64,000 nt of DNA, from assembly GCF_947496075.1 (NCBI RefSeq), contig NZ_CANMBJ010000001.1, forward strand, positions 248,001 through 312,000, read 5' to 3'. Below are positions 26,837 through 35,969 of this stretch, piece after piece; the stretch's first letter is position 1; each line of letters opens with the position of its first letter. The notes beneath the pieces are model-generated. The model was given only the letters and a program-made list of their open reading frames with translations. It was not told the DNA's origin and did no database searches. Both the position numbers and the translations under genes were made by a program. The stretch is from an uncultured Tateyamaria sp. (GTDB lineage Bacteria; Pseudomonadota; Alphaproteobacteria; Rhodobacterales; Rhodobacteraceae).

Positions 26837-28042
26837 ATGCGACTTGCTGCTGCCTGCATTCTGCTTACCACGACCCCTGCCACCATTATGGCCGAAACGG
26901 TCGCCATCGATTACGGACCCCGTCCTGCCTACCTGATCGATAAACTTCCCGAAGGCGATCTGAAGACAAAGCTGCAAAGTTGTCAGAGCCAGACACCCGC
27001 CAAGTCGGACTTTTCAATTGGCCACCGCGGCGCACCCATGATGTTTCCCGAACACACGGTGGAATCAAACGTCGCAGCTGCGCGGATGGGGGCCGGTATC
27101 CTCGAATGTGACGTGACCTTTACCAAGGATCACGAACTGGTCTGCCGCCACGCGCAAAACGACCTGCACACGACAACCAACATCCTTCTGACCGATCTGG
27201 CCAGCACATGCGCCACGCCCTTCTCGCCCGCCAGCGGCGATGAAGAGGCGACCGCCGAATGCCGCACATCCGAACTGACGCTGGCCGAGTTCCAAACGCT
27301 CACTCCCAAAATGGACAGCGCAAACAAGGCCGCGACGACAGCGGAAGAGTACCAAGGCGGCATCGCCGGCTGGCGCACCGACCTTTACACAGACGGCGCA
27401 CAACTGATGACACATGCCGAGTCCATCGCGCTGTTCAAGTCCCTCGGTGCCAAGTTCACGCCCGAACTGAAATCACCCTCGGTCGACATGCCGCATAACG
27501 GCTTCTCCCAAGCCGACTATGCGCAAAAAATGGTCGACGAATACAAGGCTGCAGGCATCCCCGCCTCGGATGTCTGGGTGCAAAGCTTCGACCTCAACGA
27601 CGTACTTTACTGGATTGAAAACGAACCGGAATTCGGCGGACAGGCTGTCTATCTCGATGACAGCTACAACGTTGATGGCTTCGACCACAACGATCCCGCC
27701 ACCTACCCGGACAGCATGACCAGCCTCTATGAACGCGGCGTGCGTTACATCGCACCGCCCATGTGGATGTTGGTCACAATGGAAAACGGGCAAATCGTGC
27801 CCTCAGCCTACACCAAGGAGGCCAAGGCTGCCGGTCTGAATATCATCACATGGACGCTCGAACGCTCAGGTCCTCTGGGCAATGGCGGCGGCTGGTACTT
27901 CCAGTCGATCAGCGACGCGACCACGCATGACGGTGTGTATTATGAACTGCTGGATGTGCTGGCACAGGATGTGGGCGTTGCCGGCGTCTTCTCCGACTGG
28001 CCCGCCACGGTGACGTATTACGCCAACTGCATGGGCCTGTAA
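26837..28042 (+). CDS. Secreted glycerophosphodiester phosphodiesterase
   Basis: A 401-aa protein with an N-terminal signal peptide ('[20 protein letters not shown]'). The GDPD catalytic motifs are in order: '[18 protein letters not shown]' (His-Arg-Gly and Glu, ~residue 58), '[24 protein letters not shown]' (Glu, Asp and catalytic His, ~90-112). A Cys-containing insert ('[20 protein letters not shown]') follows, probably disulfide-linked. The TIM barrel continues with '[14 protein letters not shown]' (metal Glu and Lys). It cleaves deacylated phospholipids to glycerol 3-phosphate and an alcohol in the periplasm. The upstream Pho-box array indicates induction under phosphate limitation. A terminator follows. 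Confidence 0.94.
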   Translation: MRLAAACILLTTTPATIMAETVAIDYGPRPAYLIDKLPEGDLKTKLQSCQSQTPAKSDFSIGHRGAPMMFPEHTVESNVAAARMGAGILECDVTFTKDHELVCRHAQNDLHTTTNILLTDLASTCATPFSPASGDEEATAECRTSELTLAEFQTLTPKMDSANKAATTAEEYQGGIAGWRTDLYTDGAQLMTHAESIALFKSLGAKFTPELKSPSVDMPHNGFSQADYAQKMVDEYKAAGIPASDVWVQSFDLNDVLYWIENEPEFGGQAVYLDDSYNVDGFDHNDPATYPDSMTSLYERGVRYIAPPMWMLVTMENGQIVPSAYTKEAKAAGLNIITWTLERSGPLGNGGGWYFQSISDATTHDGVYYELLDVLAQDVGVAGVFSDWPATVTYYANCMGL

Positions 28043-28088
28043 CCCGTACCCGGCGCCATCCCCCCGCGCGCTTCTACAGGTCTGCAAA

Positions 28089-28119
28089 GGGCCGCCGATC
28101 CCCCGGCGGCCCTTTTTTT
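28089..28119 (+). terminator. Rho-independent terminator after the phosphodiesterase gene
   Basis: GGGCCGCC/GGCGGCCC stem (8 bp), loop GATCCCCC, then TTTTTTT; 47 nt after the stop. Confidence 0.92.
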
Positions 28120-28126
28120 GCTGGTT

Positions 28127-28273
28127 TCACAAACGACGCAAAACCCACATCAGCACCCGGCGTCGGCGCTGACTGCGCTTGCGAATTCGCTCCTGCTCTT
28201 GCATTTTTGCAAACAGGTCCTGTTCTTTTGCGTAAAGGCTGTTCATTTCCATTGACTTATAAGGGTGCAGCAT
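28127..28273 (-). CDS. Small basic protein of unknown function (48 aa)
   Basis: From the ATG at 28273, which has a perfect AAAGGAG 6 nt upstream, the protein is 48 aa: 'MLHPYKSMEMNSLYAKEQDLF' then a helix, then a dense Arg/Lys block 'RIRKRSQRRRRVLMW'. The ORF-track start at 28315 adds residues without a ribosome site. The helix-then-Arg-cluster could bind RNA, DNA or membrane. It is shorter than the track usually reports as a gene but the ribosome site is among the best in the window. It lies divergent from the LysR gene with an 84-nt gap. Confidence 0.65.
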   Translation of the reverse strand: MLHPYKSMEMNSLYAKEQDLFAKMQEQERIRKRSQRRRRVLMWVLRRL

Positions 28274-28357
28274 AATCACTCCTTTCGTTGATAATGACCA
28301 TATGGCAGCAGCCATGCGGCATTGTCAGACCCCGGATTCGCACCTACATTTGCAATC

Positions 28358-29227
28358 ATGCAAATCACTGACTGGACAGACTACGGACTATTCGCCGCCG
28401 TCGCCCGCCACGGCTCGCTCGCGCGCGCAGCCCGGGAAACCGGGCTGAGCCAGGCCACCCTGTCACGGCGCATGACGGCGCTGGAACAACGCACAGGCCG
28501 CAGGCTTTTTGCCCACGGCGCTGCGGGCTACACCCCCACGACAGAAGGGCGCGCCCTTCTCGAACGGGCAAAGAAGATGGAGGCCGCCGCCCGTTGCATC
28601 GCTCACTGGTCCGCGGAACAATCCGGCGCCCCGCGCGTGCGCGTCTCTGCTGGCACCTGGACCACGCTCTACCTCAGCCGGAACCTGTCCAGCTACTGGA
28701 CCCGAAGCGATCGCTGGACGCCCGAATTTGTCTCCTGCAATCTCGACATGGATATCGAGCGGCGCGAGGTGGATATCGGCATCCGCAACCGCCGCCCCGA
28801 TCACGATTGGCTGGCCGGACGGCGCACAGGCCACGTCGAACACGCCGTCTACGCCGTGTCCGAAAACGTTGAAGGATGGATCGGCCCGAGCGACGATACA
28901 GCCACCCTGCCCTCCGAGGCATGGACAGTCGCCAATCACGGCTCTGAACTGGTTGCCGTCTCGAACGATCCACAAGTCCGCATGGCACTGGCGCAAAGCG
29001 GCGTGGGCCGGGTTGTCCTGCCCACCTTCGCGGCCGACACAGCCCCCGGTCTGACCCGCGTCTCAAGCATCATCGAGGCCCTCACATCAGAGGAATGGCT
29101 GGTCTGCCACCAGGACACCCGCCACGACCCAGCCATCCGCGCAGCACTCGACGCAATCGCCGGTATGCTGGCTCGTCCACGCCCCTTGCGGGACGACGCC
29201 GAAAGCCCTACCTTAAACGTCGGATAA
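28358..29227 (+). CDS. LysR-family transcriptional regulator
   Basis: From the ATG at 28358 the protein is 289 aa (the ORF-track start is a TTG 36 nt upstream). The winged helix-turn-helix is 'WTDYGLFAAVARHGSLARAARETGLSQATLSRRMTALEQRTGRRLF' (residues ~5-50). The effector-binding half contains 'RVRVSAGTWTTLYLSRNLSSYW' and 'RREVDIGIRNRRPDHDW'. It is possibly expressed with the IscA-type gene 14 nt downstream, which is unusual company for a LysR regulator. Target unknown. Confidence 0.9.
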   Translation: MQITDWTDYGLFAAVARHGSLARAARETGLSQATLSRRMTALEQRTGRRLFAHGAAGYTPTTEGRALLERAKKMEAAARCIAHWSAEQSGAPRVRVSAGTWTTLYLSRNLSSYWTRSDRWTPEFVSCNLDMDIERREVDIGIRNRRPDHDWLAGRRTGHVEHAVYAVSENVEGWIGPSDDTATLPSEAWTVANHGSELVAVSNDPQVRMALAQSGVGRVVLPTFAADTAPGLTRVSSIIEALTSEEWLVCHQDTRHDPAIRAALDAIAGMLARPRPLRDDAESPTLNVG

Positions 29228-29241
29228 GCAAAGAGGCGCCC

Positions 29242-29622
29242 ATGTTCTCGATCCCCGGCAAAAACGCCGTCAGCATTACCCCCCGCGCCGCCGCGCAAAT
29301 CTCCAAACTGATGGAGAAAGAGGGCCATTCGGGCCTGCGCATCGGCGTGAAAAAGGGCGGCTGCGCAGGCATGGAATACACCATGGAATACGTGGACGAA
29401 GCCGACCCAAACGACGAAACCGTCGAACAGGACGGCGCACGCGTCATGATCGCGCCCATGGCGCAGATGTTCCTCTTCGGCACCGAAATCGACTACGAAA
29501 CATCGCTTCTGGAATCCGGTTTCAAGTTCAACAACCCCAACGTGACCGACGCATGTGGCTGTGGCGAAAGCATTTCGTTCAAGGACGTGGACGCGCTCGC
29601 CGCCGAGCAAAACGCACAATAG
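29242..29622 (+). CDS. IscA/SufA-type iron-sulfur assembly protein
   Basis: The true start is the ATG at 29242 (AAAGAGG upstream), giving 126 aa; the ORF-track start 147 nt earlier lies inside the LysR gene. HesB/IscA features: 'ITPRAAAQISKLMEK' at the start and three conserved Cys, the first in 'VKKGGCAGMEY' (~residue 42) and the pair in 'DACGCGESISF' (~108-110). It should be an A-type carrier that delivers [2Fe-2S]/[4Fe-4S] clusters. I cannot distinguish IscA, SufA and ErpA by motif alone. The next gene starts one base after its stop. Confidence 0.92.
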   Translation: MFSIPGKNAVSITPRAAAQISKLMEKEGHSGLRIGVKKGGCAGMEYTMEYVDEADPNDETVEQDGARVMIAPMAQMFLFGTEIDYETSLLESGFKFNNPNVTDACGCGESISFKDVDALAAEQNAQ

Positions 29623-29623
29623 A

Positions 29624-29947
29624 ATGGCCGTCAGCGCCGAAGAGATCGACCACGCGCTCGACCTCTTCTCCGGCCTCGGCCCTCTCAGCACCCGCAAGAT
29701 GTTCGGCGGCCTGTCGATCTACTGTGACGGCATCATTTTTGCCATCCTGATGTCAGACGGGCGGCTCCTGCTCAAAGGTCAGGGCAAGATGCAGGACAGG
29801 TTTGAGGCCATGGGCCTCGACCGTTGGGACTACAAGCGCAAGGACGGCAGCGACACGCATATGCCGTATTGGTTCCTCCCTGACAGCGCCCAGGATGACG
29901 CCGACGAAGCAACAGACCTCGCCCGCGAAGCCCTGACGTATCTATAA
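29624..29947 (+). CDS. TfoX/Sxy N-terminal-domain protein
   Basis: The start at 29624 immediately follows the upstream stop (TAGA ATG), giving 107 aa; the ORF-track start at 29555 lies inside the IscA-type gene. The protein matches the TfoX_N domain: 'LFSGLGPLSTRKMFGGLSIYCDGIIFAIL', 'GRLLLKGQG', 'MPYWFLPDSAQDD'. In enterics TfoX/Sxy with a C-terminal domain controls competence; single-domain versions are common in alphaproteobacteria and have no known role. Cotranscription with the IscA-type gene is likely given the spacing. Confidence 0.88.
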   Translation: MAVSAEEIDHALDLFSGLGPLSTRKMFGGLSIYCDGIIFAILMSDGRLLLKGQGKMQDRFEAMGLDRWDYKRKDGSDTHMPYWFLPDSAQDDADEATDLAREALTYL

Positions 29948-29971
29948 AGGCGTGCGGGTTCACCGGGTACC

Positions 29972-30604
29972 CTACACACGCGCCTCCCGCGCCAGCGTTT
30001 CTTGAAAGACCCGCATGAACGCCACGCGCTCCGCCGCCATCCCGCGCGCCGGCGCTGTATTGAGCGTATCGGCCACGCCAAACAGTTTCACCCGGAAGTG
30101 GTCGAGGGCAAAGGCGGCATCGTCCAACGCCCGCGTCTCTGCCAAAGGATCATTCCCTTCCACCAATCCGGCTCCCATCTGACCAGCCACATTAAAACAG
30201 CGGGAAATGCCAATCGCGCCCAAGGCCTCCAACCGGTCCGCATCCTGCAAAACCTGCGCCTCCAGCGTCTCGCAAGGATGACCGGCTGAATAGCTATGCC
30301 CCAGAATGGCATGGGCAACTGCATCCTGCCGCGGCAATCCACGCGCCGCCATCCAGGCAACGGCATGGTCGGCAGAAAGCGCCGCAGCTTGCGTCCGGCG
30401 CGGGTCATCTTTGGGGACATTGACGATGTCGTGCAGATAGGCGGCAATCAAAAGCACCTGGCGATCTACCGGCGTGTCCAAGGCCTCTGCAATCCGCCGG
30501 CAATTCGCCCAAACCCGCCGCACATGCCAGATGTCATGCGCCCCGTCCGTCTGCTCTTTCCACTGCGCCGCAACCTCAGCTTCAAGTTCAGCCTGTAAAT
30601 TCAT
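29972..30604 (-). CDS. HD-domain phosphohydrolase
   Basis: A 210-aa HD-superfamily metal hydrolase. Metal ligands: 'GAHDIWHVRRVWANCRRIAEAL' (first His), 'IAAYLHDIVNVPKDDPRRT' (HD pair, ~residues 53-60), 'DAVAHAILGHSYSAGHP' (third His region, ~95-110) and 'VLQDADRLEALGAIG' (final Asp, ~122). Similar proteins hydrolyse nucleotides or act on small phosphorylated metabolites. Its ATG overlaps the stop of the oxygenase gene by 4 nt (ATGA), so the two are coupled. Confidence 0.88.
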   Translation of the reverse strand: MNLQAELEAEVAAQWKEQTDGAHDIWHVRRVWANCRRIAEALDTPVDRQVLLIAAYLHDIVNVPKDDPRRTQAAALSADHAVAWMAARGLPRQDAVAHAILGHSYSAGHPCETLEAQVLQDADRLEALGAIGISRCFNVAGQMGAGLVEGNDPLAETRALDDAAFALDHFRVKLFGVADTLNTAPARGMAAERVAFMRVFQETLAREARV

Positions 30605-31506
30605 GATTTTCCCTGAAGATGCACATAGGTCTCTTCAAACCGCGCGCTCAAATGATCGCCCGCCAACATCACCTCATCCGACCCTTCCGGGGCCACATTG
30701 GTGTCATAGGTCGGATTGAAAAACAGCGGGATGGAAATGCGCTCCGCCAGCCCACCGACAACCCGGTGCGGTGTCGCCTTGACCTTGCCCCCGGTCCAGA
30801 ATTCCAGCATCTCACCGAAGTTGATGATGAACTCACCCGGCGGCGCGCTGACAGGAATCCACCCGCCGCCCCGCTTGCGCACCTCCAACCCCGGCGATCC
30901 ATCCGTCGCCAGCAGGGTCAGACAGCCATAATCGGTATGGGTTGCAATCCCGAAATCCTTGGCGCCGGCCCAGTCGGGCCGCGCCGGATAGAAATTTCCA
31001 CGCAACAGGGCCATGGGTGTCTCGAACGCCCCTTCAAAATGGGTTGGATCTGCCCCGATGGACCGGGCAATGGCCGCCAGCAACCCCTTGGCCACTTTCA
31101 AAGCATCATCGTAATACTTTGAAATCACTTCTTTAAACACAGGATCATCCGGCCACAGGTTCGGCGCATAAAACCGCTTGTCCCCAAGGGGATGCCCCTC
31201 GGGCAACTGAAACCCCACATCAAAAAACTGCTTGTAGTCAGGGTTGGCATCAGGATCGACCTGCTCCGATCCGGGCGCTCCCCAGCCCCGGTTCGACCCG
31301 GTGCGGGCCATATCAACCGCCCGCTTCTGCGCCTCGGGCAAGTGAAAGAACGCACGATAGGTCTCGATTGCCTCCTCCACACGTGCCGCCGACAATTCGG
31401 TGTTGTGCACGGTGGCAAAGCCCACCCCGGTCGCTGCTTCGCCCAAAACCTTCAGGCTCTCTGCTTCGCCAGCAGCCAATGCCGCCGCATCCAAACGTGG
31501 GATCAT
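30601..31506 (-). CDS. 2-oxoglutarate/Fe(II) oxygenase of the isopenicillin-N-synthase family
   Basis: From the ATG at 31506 (GGAGG 8 nt upstream) it is 301 aa; the ORF-track start at 31605 would overlap tpiA. The double-stranded beta-helix iron ligands are 'GIATHTDYGCLTLLATDG' (HxD, ~residues 190-192) and 'VKATPHRVVGG' (His, ~247), and 'ERISIPLFFNP' carries the Arg-x-Ser that binds 2-oxoglutarate. The N-terminal DIOX_N domain shows 'YRAFFHLPEAQKRAVDMARTGSNRGWG'. Family members oxidise small molecules; the substrate is unknown. It is the first gene of a pair with the HD hydrolase. Confidence 0.9.
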   Translation of the reverse strand: MIPRLDAAALAAGEAESLKVLGEAATGVGFATVHNTELSAARVEEAIETYRAFFHLPEAQKRAVDMARTGSNRGWGAPGSEQVDPDANPDYKQFFDVGFQLPEGHPLGDKRFYAPNLWPDDPVFKEVISKYYDDALKVAKGLLAAIARSIGADPTHFEGAFETPMALLRGNFYPARPDWAGAKDFGIATHTDYGCLTLLATDGSPGLEVRKRGGGWIPVSAPPGEFIINFGEMLEFWTGGKVKATPHRVVGGLAERISIPLFFNPTYDTNVAPEGSDEVMLAGDHLSARFEETYVHLQGKS

Positions 31507-31592
31507 CTCATGCCCTCCATGCTGCGCGCGCAGCCCTAGCGCAGCCACACCCGCGATGCTAGGACCAAGGCAACAAAACCGGAGAGAGACAT

Positions 31593-32339
31593 ATGCGGCG
31601 CACATTGGCAGCAGGCAACTGGAAGATGAACGGCACCCCCGAGATGTTGGCAGACCTGGCCACGCTCACAGGTGGTGCGTCGGACAACGCACCACAGATC
31701 ATCATCTGCCCGCCCGCGCCCCTTCTCACCCGCGCCGCCGAGGCCACGGAAAACAGCCCCGTCGGAATCGGCGGCCAAGACTGCCACGCCAATGCCAAGG
31801 GCGCCCATACCGGCGATGTCGCCGCATCCATGCTCAAGGACGCAGGCGCCAGTGCCGTAATCGTCGGCCACTCCGAACGCCGCGCCGACCACCACGAGAC
31901 CAACGCGCAAGTCCGGGCCAAGGCAGAAGCAGCCTACGCAGCGGGCCTCACGGCCATCATCTGCATCGGCGAAAGCGAGGAAGAACGACTGGGCCCTGAC
32001 TGCCTCGACATCATCGCCGCGCAACTGGATGGCTCAACGCCGGACAGCGCCACGGCAGAGAACACAGTCATCGCCTACGAACCCATCTGGGCCATCGGCA
32101 CTGGGCGTGTGCCCACAATGGAACAGATCGTGGAAACCCACGACATGATCCGCGAAAAACTGACCGCGCGCTTCGGCAGCCAAGGCGAAAACATGCGTGT
32201 TCTCTACGGCGGCTCGGTCAAACCCACAAACGCAGCCGAAATCTTCCAGGCCGAAAACGTCGACGGTGCCCTTGTCGGCGGTGCCTCCCTTACGGCGTCC
32301 GACTTCCAGCCGATCATCGACGCACTGGCGGCCTCATAG
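31593..32339 (+). CDS. tpiA: Triose-phosphate isomerase
   Basis: A 248-aa TIM barrel interconverting dihydroxyacetone phosphate and glyceraldehyde 3-phosphate. Catalytic residues in order: Lys in 'AAGNWKMNG' (~residue 11), His in 'VIVGHSERRADHHETN' (~94), Glu in 'VIAYEPIWAIGTGRVP' (~163), and the phosphate loop 'LYGGSVKPTNAAEI' (~206). It is divergent from the oxygenase gene by 86 nt, and gap and tkt lie at the far end of the window rather than beside it. Confidence 0.97.
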   Translation: MRRTLAAGNWKMNGTPEMLADLATLTGGASDNAPQIIICPPAPLLTRAAEATENSPVGIGGQDCHANAKGAHTGDVAASMLKDAGASAVIVGHSERRADHHETNAQVRAKAEAAYAAGLTAIICIGESEEERLGPDCLDIIAAQLDGSTPDSATAENTVIAYEPIWAIGTGRVPTMEQIVETHDMIREKLTARFGSQGENMRVLYGGSVKPTNAAEIFQAENVDGALVGGASLTASDFQPIIDALAAS

Positions 32340-32340
32340 T

Positions 32341-32390
32341 CTTCTTCTGGCTACAAATACCTCGGGGGGTTTGGGGGGCAGAGCCCCCCA
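32341..32390. repeat. Interspersed hairpin repeat, copy C (diverged)
   Basis: Two nt after the tpiA stop: a 'CTTCTTCTGGCTACAAATACCTCGGGGGG' leader and a perfect stem TGGGGGGC/GCCCCCCA with an AGA loop. The layout matches the repeats at 9146 and 52203 with several base changes. No T-tract follows. Confidence 0.5.
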
Positions 32391-32442
32391 TCAGCACAAA
32401 TGAATCGCGTCGCCGCAAGGCGTCATTTGGATCAGCGCTCCG

Positions 32443-33981
32443 TCACTGCACGATAATCTCCGGCCCCATCATCAGGGTCGGCAACCAGATCGAAATGGCC
32501 GGAATATAGGTCACCATGATCAGGAAGACGAAGAGGACGGCCAGGAACGGCAGCGCCGCCCGGACGACCCGCATCATCGGCATCCCCGCCACGCCTGAAG
32601 TGACAAACAGGTTCAGCCCCACAGGCGGCGTGATCATCCCGATCTCCATGTTCACCACCATGATGATGCCCAGGTGAATGGGGTCGATGCCCAATTCAAT
32701 GGCGATGGGGAACACCAGCGGGGCCACGATGACCAACAGGCCCGATGGCTCCATGAACTGTCCGCCAATCAGCAGGATCACGTTCACGATGATCAGGAAC
32801 ACCACGGGGCCAAACCCAGCATCCAGCATCGCCCCGGCAATCTGCTGCGGGATCTGCTCGTCCGTTAGAACATGCTTCAGGATCAAGGCATTTGCGATGA
32901 TGAACATCAACGTAACGGTCAGCTTACCGGCTTCAAAAAAAGCGTGCTTCGTGTCGCGGTGCACCAGTGCCAACGGCATCCGGGCAAAGTCCGTCGCAAT
33001 CGAGACGGGGTTCAAATCCAACCCACGCACGATCCGCTCGGCCACCGCGCCCACGGCCGCCAGCGCAAAGCCAATCAGGACAGAGGTGGTCAGGTCGAGG
33101 CCGCCCGACACCAGCCAGATGACGATCCCAAGCGCCAACCCGCCCATCAGCGTGATGCCAGTGAAATTGCCCGCCCTTGGCGCCACCTTCGAAAATGGCC
33201 CCATGTCGCGGTAGATGAAACTGGCAATCAGGAAGGAATAAACGGCTGCTACGGCGGCGGCTTCGGTGGGCGTGAAGATACCACCATAAATCCCGCCCAG
33301 AATGATGATGATCAGGAACAGACCACCCGACGCGGCCCCGGCGGAGGAGGCAACCTCGCCCCAGCCGAGCCAATCCCCTTTGGGCAGGTTCTTGATCTTG
33401 GCGATGGCATAGATCGTGACCATCAGCATGGTGCCCGCCATGAGGCCCGGAATGACGCCCGCAAGGAACATCCGCCCCACAGAAACATCCGTGGCCGAGG
33501 CATAGACCACCATCACGATGGACGGCGGGATGAGGATGCCCAGCGTGCCCGCATTGGCGATGACGCCCGCCGCAAAGTCCTTGGAATAGCCCACCTGCCG
33601 CATACCCGCGATCACGATGGAGCCGATGGCTACAACCGTGGCCGGCGATGACCCGGACAGGGCCGCGAACATCATGCAGGCGAACACGCCCGCGATGGCC
33701 AGACCACCGGGGAAATGGCCCACGACCGCGATGGAAAACCGGATGATCCGTTTCGCCACCCCACCCGTCGACATGAAGGTCGAGGCGAGGATGAAGAACG
33801 GGATCGCCAGCAACGTGTAGTGCCCCGCCATCGCCTGGAACAGCGTCTGCGCAATTGAGGCGAGCGACGTGTCGCTCAGCACCAGCAGGAACACGATCGA
33901 CGACATGCCCAGAGCCACGGCAATCGGCACCCCGATCAGCATCATCCCCACGACGAGGGTAAAGAGAATTGCAACTTCCAT
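32443..33981 (-). CDS. dctM: TRAP transporter large permease (DctM)
   Basis: A 512-aa membrane protein with ~12-13 hydrophobic segments, beginning 'VAILFTLVVGMMLIGVPIAVALG' and containing the DctM signature 'ALSGSSPATVVAIGSIVIAGMRQVGY' (residues ~115-140) and 'GILIPPSIVMVVYA' (~150). A central hydrophilic insert (residues ~265-345) is longer than in the shortest family members. It carries the substrate across the inner membrane using the sodium or proton gradient, fed by DctP. It follows dctQ with a 4-nt gap. Confidence 0.95.
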   Translation of the reverse strand: MEVAILFTLVVGMMLIGVPIAVALGMSSIVFLLVLSDTSLASIAQTLFQAMAGHYTLLAIPFFILASTFMSTGGVAKRIIRFSIAVVGHFPGGLAIAGVFACMMFAALSGSSPATVVAIGSIVIAGMRQVGYSKDFAAGVIANAGTLGILIPPSIVMVVYASATDVSVGRMFLAGVIPGLMAGTMLMVTIYAIAKIKNLPKGDWLGWGEVASSAGAASGGLFLIIIILGGIYGGIFTPTEAAAVAAVYSFLIASFIYRDMGPFSKVAPRAGNFTGITLMGGLALGIVIWLVSGGLDLTTSVLIGFALAAVGAVAERIVRGLDLNPVSIATDFARMPLALVHRDTKHAFFEAGKLTVTLMFIIANALILKHVLTDEQIPQQIAGAMLDAGFGPVVFLIIVNVILLIGGQFMEPSGLLVIVAPLVFPIAIELGIDPIHLGIIMVVNMEIGMITPPVGLNLFVTSGVAGMPMMRVVRAALPFLAVLFVFLIMVTYIPAISIWLPTLMMGPEIIVQ

Positions 33982-33985
33982 GGTC

Positions 33986-34675
33986 TCAGTCGTCCCGGTT
34001 CAGGTGTTTGACGTCTTCGATGGCGTCTTCGGCCTCGTGGCTGACGATCAGGCTAGTGGTTTGTCCCCGCCAGACCCTCACAGTCGCCTGCACGAAACGG
34101 AACAGCAGCAGGCCCATGCCAAACGGCAGAATGGCGTAGGGAATGAAGCGCGGAATTTTCTCGTATGCTTCACCCTCATTCATCAGAGGTTCGATCCATT
34201 TCAGCCATGCGGGATGCGGAATATCGACCGTCTCGTACCACCCGCGATAGGACGAACGCTTCATCTCTTCGAACCCCGTGGGGAACCAGCGGCCCGTGGT
34301 CTGCGGCAGGTTGGCGAAGTTGGCCCAATAGTCCCACGCGCCCTTGAAGACGAGGAAGGCGTAGGCGATGCAGATGGCACCTGCGACCAATGCGATAACC
34401 CGGCGGACCGGAGCAGAGAACAGGTTGATGACCGCATCAACGCCAAGGTTAGCTGTGATCTTGACCGCATAGCTGACCCCGAAGAGGACCAGCCAGGCAA
34501 AGAGGAAGGTCACCATCTCGAGGCCCCAGATAAGGCCGGTGTTGTAGCCGTAGCGCAGCACCACGTTGATGAAGGTGATGAGTGTCATCAAGGCCAGCAG
34601 GATCGCGATGGCCGTTTCTTCGATTTCGTTGACCCAGCGGCCAAAGCCCGAGCTGGGATCATAAGCGCCTGCCAT
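33986..34675 (-). CDS. dctQ: TRAP transporter small permease (DctQ)
   Basis: A 229-aa protein with four predicted membrane helices (for example 'AIAILLALMTLITFINVVLRYG' and 'LVLFGVSYAVKITANLGVDAVINLF'), the DctQ pattern 'TGLIWGLEMVTFLFAWLVLFG' and a long central soluble loop ('NLPQTTGRWFPTGFEEMKRSSYRGWYE') not present in the shortest members. It pairs with DctM to form the TRAP membrane complex. The order dctP-dctQ-dctM is kept. Confidence 0.93.
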   Translation of the reverse strand: MAGAYDPSSGFGRWVNEIEETAIAILLALMTLITFINVVLRYGYNTGLIWGLEMVTFLFAWLVLFGVSYAVKITANLGVDAVINLFSAPVRRVIALVAGAICIAYAFLVFKGAWDYWANFANLPQTTGRWFPTGFEEMKRSSYRGWYETVDIPHPAWLKWIEPLMNEGEAYEKIPRFIPYAILPFGMGLLLFRFVQATVRVWRGQTTSLIVSHEAEDAIEDVKHLNRDD

Positions 34676-34752
34676 GGTCCTGCCCCCTTCCCCAAATTTT
34701 CAAGAAAAGATGGGCCCGGCGGATGTCCCCGCCGGGCCGCGTCGCGCGACCT

Positions 34753-35751
34753 TTAGTTGGTCGCGGCGTTGATGGCTTGCGCCGCGTCGATATTGTCCTG
34801 GCCTACGTCGTCCTTGAACTGGTCCCAAACGGGTTTCATCACGGACACCCAGGCTTCGCGCTGTGCGGCGTCCAGCTGGCGCACAGTACCACCGGCGTCG
34901 ATGATGGCCTGCTTGGCCTCTTCATTGACTTCGAAGGCTTGCGTGTTGCGGGTGGTGGTGACGTCTTCCACGATGGCCGCCAATTGGGTCCGCGCGTCGT
35001 CAGGCATGCTGTCCCAGAAGTCCGTGGATGTCACGACGAGGTAGTCGATGATGCCGTGGTTCGTCTCGGTGATCCCATCCTGCACTTCAAAGAACTTCTT
35101 GCCGTAGATGTTGGACCAGGTGTTTTCCTGACCGTCCACAACGCCGGTCTGCAGCGCGCCATAGACTTCGGAAAAGGCCATGGGCTGGGGCGAGCCACCG
35201 ATGGCCGCCATCTGCGCCTTGAGCACGTCGGAGTTCTGGACGCGGAACTTGAGGCCGTTGGCATCCGCAGGTGTCATCAGCGGCTTGTTGGCCGACATCT
35301 GCTTCATGCCGTTGTGCCAGAACGCCAGACCCAACAGGCCGCGGCGGGTCATCGATTCCTTCATCGCCTGACCGGTTTCGGACGCCTGGAAGGCGTCAAC
35401 CGCGTCGATGTCCTTGAACATGAACGGCAAGTCGAAGATGCGGAACTGCTTGGTGAACTGCTCGAACTTCGACAGCGACGGAGCGGCCATCTGAACGTCG
35501 CCCTGCAGCAGCGCTTCGAGCACCTGGTCGTCGTTGTAGAGGGTCGAGTTCGGGAACACTTCCATGCAGGCGGTGCCGTTCATTTCCTCGTTCACGCGCT
35601 CTTGCAGCAGCGAGGCGGCGATGCCCTTGGGGTGCTTGTCGGTGTTGGTGACGTGGCTGAACTTGATGACGATTTCGCCATCGTCACAGGCAGCGGCCAC
35701 GGCGCCTGCGCTGACGGTCAATGCCAGGGCGGCGGCGGTCAGGAATTTCAT
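34753..35751 (-). CDS. dctP: TRAP transporter substrate-binding protein (DctP)
   Basis: From the ATG at 35751 (GGAGG 9 nt upstream) the protein is 332 aa; the ORF-track start at 35841 is too long. Signal peptide: 'MKFLTAAALALTVSAGAVAA'. DctP motifs include 'VIKFSHVTNTDKHPKGIAA', 'VEVFPN'-like 'CMEVFPNSTLYND', 'LPFMFKDIDAVDAF' and the carboxylate-contacting Arg region 'GLKFRVQNSDVLKAQMAAIGG', where the conserved Arg binds the ligand. Ligands are typically C4-dicarboxylates or related organic acids. The 244-nt upstream gap carries two palindromes, the likely control region. Confidence 0.93.
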   Translation of the reverse strand: MKFLTAAALALTVSAGAVAAACDDGEIVIKFSHVTNTDKHPKGIAASLLQERVNEEMNGTACMEVFPNSTLYNDDQVLEALLQGDVQMAAPSLSKFEQFTKQFRIFDLPFMFKDIDAVDAFQASETGQAMKESMTRRGLLGLAFWHNGMKQMSANKPLMTPADANGLKFRVQNSDVLKAQMAAIGGSPQPMAFSEVYGALQTGVVDGQENTWSNIYGKKFFEVQDGITETNHGIIDYLVVTSTDFWDSMPDDARTQLAAIVEDVTTTRNTQAFEVNEEAKQAIIDAGGTVRQLDAAQREAWVSVMKPVWDQFKDDVGQDNIDAAQAINAATN

Positions 35752-35846
35752 TGTCTGTCTCCTCCCAGAGATCGTGTTTTTGGGACGTGTCCCCGCGGGG
35801 ACAGCGATTTGGATAAAAGCAGAGCGTACGGTGGGGTACATAGAAG

Positions 35847-35861
35847 GAAGTTTTTAACTTC
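35847..35861. promoter_or_regulatory. 15-bp palindrome upstream of dctP
   Basis: GAAGTT-TTT-AACTTC, about 96 nt before the dctP start. A 6-bp inverted repeat with 3-nt spacing is a plausible operator; no sigma-54 -24/-12 element was found nearby. Confidence 0.4.
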
Positions 35862-35969
35862 TCTCGCCACCGCCTTATCCATTATTTTTCAATATCTTAA
35901 AGAACACTTTGGAAGTTGCTCAGGTGTTGCGCGCTGCCTGTGTGTGCGGATTTTCGCACGACCCCATGC

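Noticed and set aside
32843-33651. Plus-strand frames opposite dctM
   Set aside because: Antisense shadows with Gln/Arg/His-rich composition and no ribosome site.
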